A stretch of 64,000 bases of DNA from Codonopsis lanceolata. Taxonomy: Eukaryota > Streptophyta > Magnoliopsida > Asterales > Campanulaceae. The translations under genes were made by a program, and so were the position numbers. Positions 1 through 9,690 of this stretch are shown here, piece by piece. The notes under the pieces are model-generated. The model saw nothing but the letters and a program-made list of their open reading frames with translations, did no database searches and was not told where the DNA came from. The stretch is from the NCBI GenBank assembly GCA_013146195.2, contig CM028382.1, positions 59,844,734-59,908,733 on the forward strand, given 5' to 3'. The first letter of the stretch is position 1, and the number at the start of each line of letters is the position of its first letter.

Positions 1-650
1 AAGATAATACAATTGAAGTAGAAAAAGAGTTAGATCAAGAAGAGAGGAACCTTATGTGGCTCCACCACCTTATGTTCCTCAATTCCGTTCCAAGAAGACT
101 TATGAAAAACCGAATGGACAAACAATTCACGGAAATTTATAATATGTTATCCAAAGTGAATGTTAATTTACCTTTGCTTAATGTTATTAAAAATATTCCA
201 GCTTATGCAAAGTTTTTCAAAGATCTTCACTCTAAGAAACACAAGTTTGAAAACAATGAAAAGATTGTTGTTTACGAAAACGTAGTTTTGTTTACAAGAA
301 TTACCACCTAAGTTGAAAGACCCAGGTAGCTTTAATTCCAAGCTCTAAAAGATGAAAGATGCTAGATTTAGGAGCAAGTATTAACTTGATGCCTTTCGGT
401 CTATAAACAATTAGGTTTAGGAGAACTAAAACCCACTAATATGCAATTCGACGCTTAAATATCCCTTGGGTATAGTGGAAGATATCCTAGTTCAAAGTTG
501 ATAAATTAATCATACCAGACTTTGTGGTTCTAGAGATGGAAAGGAAGATATGCACTAATAATGAAGTCCCAATATTGTTAGGCGCACCATTTATGGCAAC
601 GCTAATACAATGATTAATGTGAAAAATGGTAAACTCACAATGTCGCTCCT
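1..650 (+). pseudogene. Element A: gag tail and aspartic protease, decayed
   Basis: The reading frame around 100-270 contains MDKQFTEIYNMLSKVN and AYAKFFKDLHSKKHKF, which mark the gag-protease boundary of Athila-type elements. The protease active-site signature is seen as DLGAS near 364-378, followed by INLMPF. A further protease segment near 540-620 (cysteine, then IVPILLG-like and PFMAT-like text) is frameshifted. The almost identical protease of element A4 on the minus strand (38669-39243) is open over its whole length and confirms the assignment. Several small deletions break the frame here, so no functional enzyme is encoded. Confidence 0.85.
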
Positions 651-652
651 AG

Positions 653-1339
653 GTGAAACAAGTGAAATTTCTGTTTGATGTTATGAATAGACCTAGTTAC
701 ATGAGTGCATGTTTTTCAATAGATGAGATTGAGAAATTATCAACTGAAACCTTTGAAGAAGAGAAAGATTATGATGAAGAGATAGATTTATTGTCTATGA
801 TGATAGCCCTATCCTCCCATAAAATTGATATTGAGGAAATTGAAAGAGAAATAGAAGAAGAAGAAAGATTAGAAAGAGAAAAATTAGAAGCTAGTAAAAG
901 ATAGAAGGTAAAAGAAATAAAAGTAGAATCGAAAAATACCTCGATGAGTTAGAAAGTAGTAGAAGAAAGTTACGAAATCAAAGATGATGAAGTAGATTCT
1001 CAAATCTCTCTTGAAGAAATTGAGATAGAAGATATTAAGGAAGAAAAGCAAGAAGAGAATAATGAGGCTAAAATAAAAGAAACAATTAAAGTAGTAAAAT
1101 TCGAATTTATGCCTTCCATTAATTCTCCCAAAGTCAAAGAATTAAAGCCATTACCATCCCACTTAAAATATGCATTTTAGGGAAGGTAACACTTTACTGT
1201 TATTATAGCCAACTTAACAAAAACAAGAAGCAAGTTTGTAAAAGTTTTATGGACACATGTAGAAGCCTTAGGATGGTCCTTAGTCGACTTAAAAGGAATT
1301 ACCTCTATGTGCATGCATAAAATACATTTAGAAGAAGGT
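653..1339 (+). pseudogene. Element A: acidic protease-RT linker, decayed
   Basis: An open stretch (653-904) reads VMNRPSYMSACFSIDEIE and then becomes very rich in glutamate. This is the usual linker between protease and reverse transcriptase in this lineage. It continues beyond the stop at 902 with more acidic, lysine-rich text up to about 1110. The segment 1111-1339 leads into RT. There is no enzymatic motif in the linker. Confidence 0.7.
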
Positions 1340-2195
1340 AGTAAACCTTCTAGAGAAAGACAAAGAAGACTTAACCCTCACATGGAAGAAGTCATAGGAA
1401 AGAAGTTCTTAAGCTTTTAGATGCGGGTATAATTTACCCTATATCGATAGTAAATGGGTTAATCCTGCAAGTAGTTCCTAAGAAGTCGAATTGCGTTAAA
1501 AATGATAAAGATGAATTAGTCCCTACAAGGACTATAATAGAATGTATCGAATAAATTAAATGCAAAGAACTAGAAAGACCACTTTCCTTTACCATTTATT
1601 GACCAAATTCTTGAAAGACTAGCCGGTCATGAATATTATTGTTTTCTTGATGGTTTTTCCCGATATAATCGATCCCCGTTGCACTCAAGACCAAGAGAAA
1701 ACAACTTTACATGTCCTTTGGTACTTTTGCTTTTAGGAGAATGCCTTTGGTTGTGTAATGCACCAGCCTACTTTTCAAAGATGCATGATATCTATATTTT
1801 CGATTTAGTTGAAAGATGCGTAGAAGTTTTCATGGATGATTTTTCGCTTTTGGAAATTCTTTTGATCACTGTTTAGAAAACCTTACTGTCTCTAAAAAGA
1901 TGTCGAAACTAATTTAACTTTAAGTTGGGAGAAAAGTCACTTCATGGTAAAACATGGAATAGTCTTAGGGCATGTTGTTTCAAATAAAGGTATTGAAGTT
2001 GACAAAGCTAAAATCGGTTATTTCGCAACTAAAAGGAGTTCGAAATTTTCTTGGCCATGCTTGGTTTATCGAAGATTTATAAAAGACTTTTCCAAAATCA
2101 GAAACCTCTATGTAATTTGCTAGCAAAAGATAATTTATTTTTGATAAAGAATGTTTAGAAGCTTTTAATTTATTAAAAGAAAAGTTAACTCATCT
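1340..2195 (+). pseudogene. Element A: reverse transcriptase, decayed
   Basis: Scattered frames match a Ty3/gypsy reverse transcriptase. They include the DAGI-IYPI text near 1420-1445, the PLPFIDQILERL-like region near 1590-1620, FTCP and CNAPA near 1700-1770, and the catalytic motif as VFMDDFS at 1826-1846 (the D-D pair is intact). Downstream text near 1950-2100 corresponds to the thumb/connection. Multiple stops and frameshifts separate these blocks, so this is a relic. Its role in the ancestor was to copy the element RNA into DNA in the virus-like particle. Confidence 0.85.
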
Positions 2196-2777
2196 TTTTG
2201 CCCTGATTGGTCACTCCCTTTGAAATCATGTGTGATGCATCGATTTTGCAATTGAGCCGTGTTAGGGTAGATAGAAAGCCCCATTATGCTAGTAGAACTC
2301 TAAATGATGCTCAATATAATTATACCACTATTGAAAAGGAATTTTTAAAGAATATATGCTTTAGAAAATTTAGATCATATTTGCTATGATCAAAGGTGAT
2401 AATTTTTCCTCGATTCTGCATTGAAATATCTCTTAAGCAAGAAGGATGCTAAACCAAGATTAATTAGATGGATGTTATTACAAGAATTTGACATAACAAT
2501 CAAGGATAAAAAAGGAACCGAGAATGTTGTGGCCGACCACTTGTCTAGTTTAGAATTTTCACCCTTGCTTGAACGTCAATTTCTTGATGATCATGTCCCC
2601 ATAAATGACAATTTTCCTGATGAACAACTCCTAGCCATTAAAGATTCTGACCCTTGGTATGCTGATTTTGTCAACTATTATGTGTCCGATATCATTAATC
2701 CGGATTTTGATCATTACGAAAAGAAGAAATTTTTGGCGGAAACTAAAATTACTTTGGGAATCTCCTCATTTATATAA
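2196..2777 (+). pseudogene. Element A: RNase H and RH-integrase linker, decayed
   Basis: The frame at 2207-2389 carries MCDAS (first catalytic aspartate), then YASRTLNDAQYNYTTIEKE, typical of Ty3/gypsy RNase H. The next frame, 2421-2777, has LLSKKDAKPRLIRWMLLQEF and ENVVADHLSSLE, where the final conserved aspartate is in VADHLS. A frameshift near 2390-2420 separates them. The tail (about 2570-2777) is the variable linker towards integrase. Confidence 0.85.
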
Positions 2778-3216
2778 GATTTGTTCGATTCTTTAATAAG
2801 AAGATGTATTCTGAAAAGACCAACAAGGTATCATGGAATTTGCCATGGATATTCTTGTGGTGGTCATTTTAGTGTTAATAAAACCGCCGTAAAAATTTTG
2901 CAATCGTCGTCAGTATGGCCTCTTGGCTTTTTTTAGAGATTATGAACTGTTTACGTAACATGACAAATGTCAAAGAACAGTGGTATAGGAAAGAGAAACG
3001 AGATGCCCTTACATGTTAATTTAGTAGTTGAAATTTTTGATGTTTGGGGTATTGATTTTATGGGTCCCTTTCCCCGTGTCCAATAATTGCGAATATATTC
3101 TAGTAGCAGATTGACTACGCCTCTAAATGGATAGAAGCAAGGAGCAACCAAGACTAATGATGGAAAAACAGTAGTCAAATTTGTTGAAGATTTATTTGCT
3201 AGATATGGAGTCCCTA
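2778..3216 (+). pseudogene. Element A: integrase N-terminal part, cut by element B
   Basis: Degenerate text at 2820-2990 matches the HHCC zinc-binding region. It is followed by the start of the catalytic core, with the first catalytic aspartate in GIDFMGPF (codon 3054-3056), then the KWIEA-like and KFVEDLFARYGVP region near 3120-3215. The frame stops dead at the LTR of element B and continues at 13656. The insertion separates the first catalytic acid from the second and third. Confidence 0.85.
3212..3216. other. Target-site duplication of element B (left copy)
   Basis: The five bases before the 5' LTR are CCCTA. The five bases after the 3' LTR (13656-13660) are CCTTA. They differ at one position, as expected for an old 5-bp Ty3/gypsy duplication with a single later transition. 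Removing the insertion leaves the integrase reading continuous. Confidence 0.8.
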
Positions 3217-3914
3217 TGTAACACCCCGCTCCTTCGTTAGCTCGGTTTGCGTGCTATACTTGCACTTCTTCCTTTGTTGACTGTATGCTTGGTTTGCGAG
3301 AGGGTCTAGATGTGTATGAGAGACCATATTAAGACCAAAACATTATTAAGAGACTCCATATAGTTGTTGACTTGTTAAAGTCACAAGTCGTGACTCGACG
3401 ATAGTCGGAATGCGACGCGATTGAGGGTTTGCTTGCGTTTTGTGTTCGTGACCTTGGTTTGGTCCTAGACCTCTATATGAAGGTTTATTAACATGTTTAG
3501 ATGCATTAGACTTCAAGTTGGAGGTGTTCCTTAAGTCTATCGATGATTTGGAAGTTTTGGAGATAGCGCTCGTCTCTATCGCGTAGTTCGGGGTCGAGTC
3601 GTAATCGCTCTCCTTTGGAATTCTTATTTCCCTAGTTGTTATTCAACTTCCTAGAAGTATTTAAGCTTCTTCATTAGCCCTTAGACTTGCCTTAAAAGTC
3701 TCCTTTCATTGCTCGCTTCGATTGCGAGTTCATTCGTCGCTCCGGTTGCACGTTGTTGCACCCCTTCCGGCTTTCGCCCGAGTTGTTTCTGGAGTTGTTC
3801 TGTGTTTCCGACTTGTTTTGAGTTGTGTTAGACCTTAGAATGGTTGCCCATAAGTTTGGGACCATTTAGGACATGTTTAGACCAAGTTTTGAGATCATAA
3901 GCAGCTCCCAGAGG

Positions 3915-4037
3915 TCCAGGCGCCCGCCTGGACATAGTGAGGCGCCCGCCTCAAGTTCTGAGAGCATTGCAAAATGAAAGTACCCCGACGTAAGCCCAGC
4001 GCCAAGATGGAGATGTTGAGGCGCCCGCCTCAACATC
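3915..4037 (+). promoter_or_regulatory. GC-rich palindrome cluster in U3 of B 5' LTR
   Basis: Three inverted repeats share the core GGCG-CC-CGCC. The first is at 3915-3932 (tccaggcgcccgcctgga). The second is at 3939-3952 (gaggcgcccgcctc). The third is at 4012-4037, with two perfect 12-base arms around a 2-base centre. They stand out in AT-rich surroundings and lie about 220 bp upstream of the TATA box. The same cluster is present in the other LTR copies of this family. The position suggests a promoter-binding or silencing role, which is inference. Confidence 0.6.
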
Positions 4038-4257
4038 GATACACTTACGGATTTTTCCCCTGCTTTGTGTTTGGACGAATTATACCTATCCTACCTCATT
4101 AAACCCCCTCTAAACCCCTTCCTAACCACCCATACTTAACCCAAATCATGTCCTAACATTAGTTGGAAGTTAATTAAGGTTAGATTAGTGATTGATTAAT
4201 CCTAATCTCTACTAATTGTGCAAGGGAAATGTCTAATGTGCCCTCCTTATTTTGGGG

Positions 4258-4265
4258 TATAAATA
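4258..4265 (+). promoter_or_regulatory. TATA box of B 5' LTR
   Basis: TATAAATA in GGGGTATAAATACCC, conserved at 10744-10751 in the other LTR. It lies about 1,040 bp into the LTR and is followed by a pyrimidine-rich leader, so transcription would start near 4290. Confidence 0.75.
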
Positions 4266-4469
4266 CCCAAACCCTTTTGAGAAATCAGAAAATATCTTCA
4301 TTCTTCCTCCTTCACAATACGTATTGGAGAGAGAGAGTCTCCATGGGAGATTTCAAGCCCTAGCTTCTTCTCTCTTCGATCCAAGACGATCCATCCATCC
4401 GATTGCCTTCAAACTTGAATCTTGAAGCCTCGACGTGTAGAACAAGTTCACCGATCGGATTTGCGTTCT

Positions 4470-4497
4470 CTTGAGTTTTCACTCAAGCTAGGTAAGT
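4470..4497 (+). promoter_or_regulatory. Hairpin plus consensus 5' splice site in B leader
   Basis: A 7-bp stem with a 4-base loop (4470-4487, CTTGAGT/ACTCAAG) is followed at once by AG|GTAAGT, with the intron start at 4492. Both features are conserved in the other LTR of B and in both LTRs of B' (minus strand, 49440-49467 and near 56031-56058). A leader intron in the very long LTR transcript is therefore plausible. No splicing can be shown from DNA alone. Confidence 0.5.
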
Positions 4498-7203
4498 TAC
4501 TCCCTTTTGATTTTGGTTCATTGGCCCTAAGGAAAACAACCTATATGCTATTTGTGGGCAATGAACACTTGATATGCTTTGTATGTGTTAATTTGGGGAT
4601 TTTTGGAAGTATAAACTTGTTAGGAGCATTTGTAAGATGATTTCTATGATTGTTGAAGTATGTGATTGTTGTTCATCTTATGTTCTAGGATTGTGAGCAT
4701 GCTAGAAATCATGTTTACATTCTATTTGGTTTATTGTGGAAGTATGCCTAAGTTTGGGGCTTTGGATGTGTGAATTCACTAGATATCTTGAGTATGATCA
4801 TTTAGTTGAAGTTAAGTGATTTATGAAATGGGTTATGATTTATGTTGGATTTGTTGTGAATTTTAGGGCTTGAGAATCAATCCCGAATTATTGGAGAAAT
4901 TGTTGTTAATTAAAGTGGGTAATAATGTTGAGATTGAGGAAGTACGTAAATGAATGAAACTTAGCATTTAGACTCAACGGAGTCGAAATAAGTTCAATAA
5001 TGTGTTAATAAACTTGGGTTGAAGTCCCACGACATTTGGGATTCGTTTGATTATGATTAGGTGGAGTTCTTGGATTTTTAGGCTTGGGAAATAAGCCCGG
5101 ATCATTGTGGGAGAATTTCTATAAACTTGAATGATGTGTTAATTTTGGGATGTATGAATTGTGTATTTAATGAAATGCGATATTAAGACTCATGGAGTCA
5201 TTTTAGGTTCAATAAGATGTTAGTGAGCCTTAGGTTAAAATCCTACGATGTTCGGGTTGGGTTGGTTTTGTTTGGGAGTACCCGAGCATCTTGAGTTGTG
5301 TACCGTTTGCGACACCCACGATATAGAGGCCTATTGGGGATTTATTTAGAGCGTGCTCGAAGAGCATGGAACATTAGAGATCAACCTATGATCTCGTATT
5401 ACTTTAAGAAATGATTATTTGAATGAGTTCTCTCTTAGGGAATTTGGTCGCGTGCACATGAAAGCACTTGCGAGGATATGACTACGGCTTAGTTTTGGTA
5501 CCCTTGAGATTGGCTTTAAGGAAGTCGAATATATATGACGGTTGGGACTATGGTTGAGTCTGGTGTACCGTTAAGTGAAGCTAAAATGCTAAGTCTTGAT
5601 TTATGATTGTTCTTAGACCAAAGTAATAGTCTTTGGTTTGATCTCGAGTAGAGGGCTATAGTAGACCTCACATTGTGATTTCTTGAGCTTATATGCTACG
5701 TTTGATTGGGTTGTGACTTGAGGGTTATGAATACCTCAATAGGTGGTTCTTGGACTAAACGGATAGGTTGGTTGGATTTGTTAAGTATGTACAAATATGT
5801 GCATTGTTAAATTGGTGTGTAGAACTTTATGTCCTACTTGATTTGATATGTCCGCTATGATCGGTCTTGGTTCTTGTTTGAGCATGTGAGTAAATATCTA
5901 CTTGTGCATTTCATAAAAGCCCAGCTGGCATTATTTGGATTTGGTTTTTCTGTCAGGGTAGGACGATACATCGCCTATACGAATCGTAAGATCCGTATTC
6001 GCTATGGATCGCCGTACCTGGGACCTCACACACCCCTCCATTGTGGGCCGCAATGGGGAAGTAGCCCCCTTGCCGTAACAATACGTGCGACATTGGCTGC
6101 TAGCTAAATCGAGTGATTCTCGATGAAAGTCGATGACATCACAGAGCATCGATGTGGCACGAACCAGTATAACATTGTGTATTGCAGGAGCAACACAACG
6201 GCACTAATTCGGTACCTTCTCTATCCCTTATGTGGCTTACTATGAGCACTTATATGAAAGATAATGTGCTAGAGGTTTATGAAGTTGTGTCACTTGATGA
6301 CTTAATACAAGTTTATTGTTGGTATTCGATTAAGATGCCATGATTTTATACATGTTTGTGCATTATGCCATGCCACGCCATGCTATGCCATACATTGCAT
6401 TTAGTAACTTACTGGGTCATTATGACTCATTTCGTGTGTTTGTTTTCCTTAGTTTTTGCAGTAAGCTCGTTAGTGCGCGTTGCGGCTTAGCTTGTTGGAT
6501 AGCAGGTGGTCTTCCAGGCTTTAAGCTTGGAGATTTTATTATTATTGTATTTATTATCTTGTGAGACACGGATGTGAAGTTATGTAAACTTTACTTGGGT
6601 AGTTATGTTAGTATTTTATTGTCGTTTATTTTGGGAGCCGACTTGTTGGGTCGTGTTGTTGTATTTAATTAGAAGTTATTCCGTTGTCTTTCCGAGCAAG
6701 GTTTTAGCTTGTTTATTCTAGTATAGTGTTATGGTTATTTCTATCTCCGACAACTTTAGTCGTGAGTCCTTGGTTTAGTTGTTAGTATTTGAATCTCTTA
6801 TTCTTTAGTTAATTTATTCCTCCGGCATGTTATAGCCGTAGAGTTGTTTGTTTATCAGGTTGGGTTCTTGTTGCTCCGCCGGCCTTAGGTTGCCGATGGG
6901 TTGTTGTCCGTGCGCGATGTTGCGTCACGCGAGTCGTAGATTTGTCGAGAGATAGTCGTCTCTCAGCCTTGTATTCCTTAGTTTATAATTATAAGTTTGG
7001 GTTCCACTTATGATTTGCTTCCGCAGATTTTAGTTTTTGGTTATTCGGTTTTGCCGTTATGGCTTTACATTCCTGTTTAGAGTTTGTTGGTTCAACTCTT
7101 GACTCGCACCACTACGCTTAGCGGGTGCTTGTCCATCTTTTAGCTTGTCTTGACGGCACGACCTTGGGATTTCGCATTGGAGTCCGGGTCGGGTTGTCAC
7201 AGT

Positions 7204-7215
7204 TGGTATCAGAGC
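7204..7215 (+). other. Primer-binding site of element B (tRNA-iMet type)
   Basis: TGGTATCAGAGC, two bases after the 5' LTR end, is the standard complement of the plant initiator tRNA-Met 3' end. It fixes the LTR boundary and the orientation. Confidence 0.92.
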
Positions 7216-7312
7216 TATAGGTTAGCTATTTCGCCAGGATAGGTTCCTTGGCCTAGTTAGGTTGGGGTTTATTGTTGAGTTGTTAACGCTGAGTGTTCTT
7301 TGTAGGCGTATT

Positions 7313-7783
7313 ATGTTAGGAACTTGGCGTGGAACTAGTTCTAGTAGACCCCGTTCGGGTACAGCTCGTGGCAACGACAGAGGAGAGAATGTTAACAATC
7401 CGCGTGTGACGCCTCAACAGATGTTTGGACTGGAAGACGATTCTACTGTCCTTGCGAAATTCTTGAAGTTTAAACCGGAAAGTTTTGAGGGAGAGCCAGA
7501 TACTATTAAGGCGAAACATTGGCTAGAAAGCATGGAGAAGATCTTTGTAGTTTTGGGTTGTACATCAGAAGAAATGGTTACCTTAGCGGTGTTTAGATTG
7601 GATGGTGCGGCCGAGCATTGGTGGCTTGAAATACGAGATCATTGTAGACAGCATGGATTGCCTCGAGTGTGGGAAAACTTTGTCAAGGAGTTTACGATAC
7701 GGTTTATTCTGGCAGTAATTCGAGAAAGAAGAGAAATGGAATTCCTATCGTTAGAACAAGGAGATAACCTCAGAGACTATTAG
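7313..7783 (+). pseudogene. Element B gag, N-terminal part, truncated
   Basis: The first ATG in a good context is at 7313 (MLGTWRG). The product has a basic Ser/Arg N-terminus, then FLKFKPESFEG, HWLESMEKIF, LDGAAEHWWLE and a C-terminal FLSLEQGDN. These are typical of the retrotransposon gag core of the Del/Tekay group. The frame ends with a TAG right after the DNLRDY text (7781-7783). The rest of the capsid region is deleted and the zinc knuckle follows in another frame. B' has the same stop at the same junction. Gag would form the virus-like particle, and whether this short version assembles is unknown. Confidence 0.88.
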
Positions 7784-7826
7784 GAGTGATATTTCTACCT
7801 CTAGACGGAGACGACGAGGTGACGAG

Positions 7827-8018
7827 TTGACATGTAACTTTTGTAAGAAAACAGGACATGCCGAGAATAGGTGCTGGGGTAAATCAGGAAAGTGTTTTAC
7901 TTGTGGTGGTGATCATGTTCGTAAAGATTGCCCGAGGAGGAGAGTTAAGCGGTCTGGGAGTACTAGTCAACAATCCAGTGGCTCCAAGAGAGATAGTGGT
8001 GGACGGCCTAGAGTTTGA
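7827..8018 (+). pseudogene. Element B gag zinc-knuckle remnant
   Basis: A frame shifted by one relative to the upstream gag encodes CNFCKKTGHAENRC (CX2CX4HX4C) followed by CFTCGGDHVRKDC (CX2CX3HX4C). The second knuckle has one residue fewer than the usual spacing. The segment has no ATG of its own before the first knuckle. It ends at the TGA at 8016-8018 after a basic Ser/Gly tail. In intact gag it binds the element RNA. Confidence 0.85.
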
Positions 8019-9676
8019 GGTCGTGCGCGCGTGGCGGTTGGCCATCGCGGAGTTTTGAGACCTATCCGGAATAGGAAGGTACATTCTTGTATATATATGT
8101 ATATATTATATCGTTGTTACTATTATCGTTATTATGAGTATGCGATTAAATCGGTAGCTCATGTGCATTCATACATACATTACATGGTGTATTGTGTAAT
8201 ATTGGTTATTTGCTCGATCGGGAATAATACCCCAATGTGAGATCGATATATGATATGGTTTGTTTTGTGGATTACCGGTAGGTAATCGCACGTGGTGTAT
8301 GGATTCTTGATTAGTCTATGTATATATAAGACTATGCTATATGTATAGAGTTGTAGTTTTGTGTGGTTGTATATAAAGGCCATAGTATGTATATATATGA
8401 AGTATGAATTGTATATTGATACTTATCGGTTTGGTATGATGTTTGTATATTCTATAAAGATATGTTTTATGGTATTGTTAGTAGTTACTATGCGAGTAGG
8501 GTATACACTCGACTTGTGAGAAGGTTAAAGTGCTGCGATTTATCAGTTGATTTCGGCTGCACGGGAGAGATTGACGCTTCACCGTGAGTATTGAGACGTT
8601 AACGTTGCGATAGGATGCTTAGTATATGCATTGGTTGTAGACTTGGTCTAGAGCTTAAGAAAGGATAGTTTTGCGGAGTACGGACGTTACGGGCATTAAT
8701 AGCCTTGTCGATTCGTGGTGATTACTGGGAAATTTTCTTGGTTGAGTGTACTAAGTACACGAGTTTTGTGATAGCTATGATTGTTGTTTGCCAAGGTAAT
8801 AGGCCTTGTTACTTGGTCTGAATTTTTTTTTCAGTTACGTGCATTAGTTGTAGGAAGCAGCTACTTGATGCATTTACCTAGTAGTATATTAAATTCTCAT
8901 CTCATAATTTCATGTTCATTCATTAGCATAGAAGACTGTTTGAAGGATGCTTAAAACTTTTTACTCATGAACCTTTGCATCCTTACGACGGAAACTTTTG
9001 AAGCTAATTCAGTAGGTACCCTGAATTGGTGAGCAAAAGGTATTCGTCGTTGGACTAGGATTGGTAAGAATTAAGTTAGAAAATTGACTATACCCGTTAC
9101 CAAATGGAATGGACAGAAATGGAATGAATTTTCAAAACATTTCATTAATGTGCTCTTATGTGTTCTTACCCGCGATAGGGAAATCGCGAGTGAGATTTAC
9201 ATGGTTTGAAATGTTGATGTGATTATCTTTGATTTGTTTGTAAATTGCTCCATAGGCAATTATTAATTCTTGTAACTTAGAATCCCTTGTGCTTGAATTT
9301 CATGATGTGCCCCGAGACAAATAGTTTCAGTAGTTGAATGTTTAAAGTGTCCTTGAATGTGTTTTTACATGTTTGGCGTAGTATTGTTCGTATGGTATTC
9401 GCGACTCAAGTATGGGTCGTAGTATTTTCAATTGTAAGCGTTAATGTCGTTGAGTCTATTGAGAGTTCGTAGACTTTTGAATTTGGATTATTATAGTTCG
9501 ACCCTCGTGTATATTGTGGTGGTGGACTCGGATATTCGAGTCAAGGTTGGTGGTTTTGAGATCGAGTGTTAACTCGGGATTAAGAGACACAGTAATCATT
9601 GTCTCGATGTATTGTGGTTGAGTGTGGACCTGATGTTGGTTTGTATCATGATTTAGAATTCGGGACGAATTCTTTT
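8019..9676 (+). other. Non-coding internal region of element B
   Basis: About 1.7 kb without any recognisable domain, holding TA-rich tracts (about 8080-8480). It is clearly alignable to the same region of B' (50751-52500), so it belongs to the family and is not a private insertion. The pol genes expected here are absent. Conservation suggests it could hold RNA-packaging or replication signals, which is inference. Confidence 0.7.
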
Positions 9677-9690
9677 GAAGGTGGAGAGGG
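9677..9690 (+). other. Polypurine tract of element B
   Basis: GAAGGTGGAGAGGG immediately precedes the TG of the 3' LTR. The corresponding tract of B' reads AAGGTGGAGAGAG on the minus strand. It is the expected plus-strand priming site. Confidence 0.88.

Larger units (their letters stand above)
3217..7201 (+). repeat. 5' LTR of element B
   Basis: It matches the 3' LTR at 9691-13655 over its length with mostly scattered single-base changes and small indels. One roughly 30-bp segment after position 6000 is missing from the 3' copy. It contains a GC-rich palindrome cluster (3915-4037), a TATA box (4258-4265), a strong splice-donor-like site (4492) and candidate acceptors at 6186-6187 and near 6459. 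The open frames inside it are short and unconvincing. Confidence 0.93.

Noticed and set aside
5874..6149. Overlapping small ORFs on both strands in B LTRs (also in the other copies)
   Set aside because: They recur only because the LTR recurs. They lack a start context and are broken by the LTR deletion in the 3' copy.
7204..7215. tRNA fragments (also 20723, 41092 and 53303)
   Set aside because: Only the 12-18 bases complementary to tRNA 3' ends are present next to LTRs, so these are primer-binding sites, not tRNA genes.
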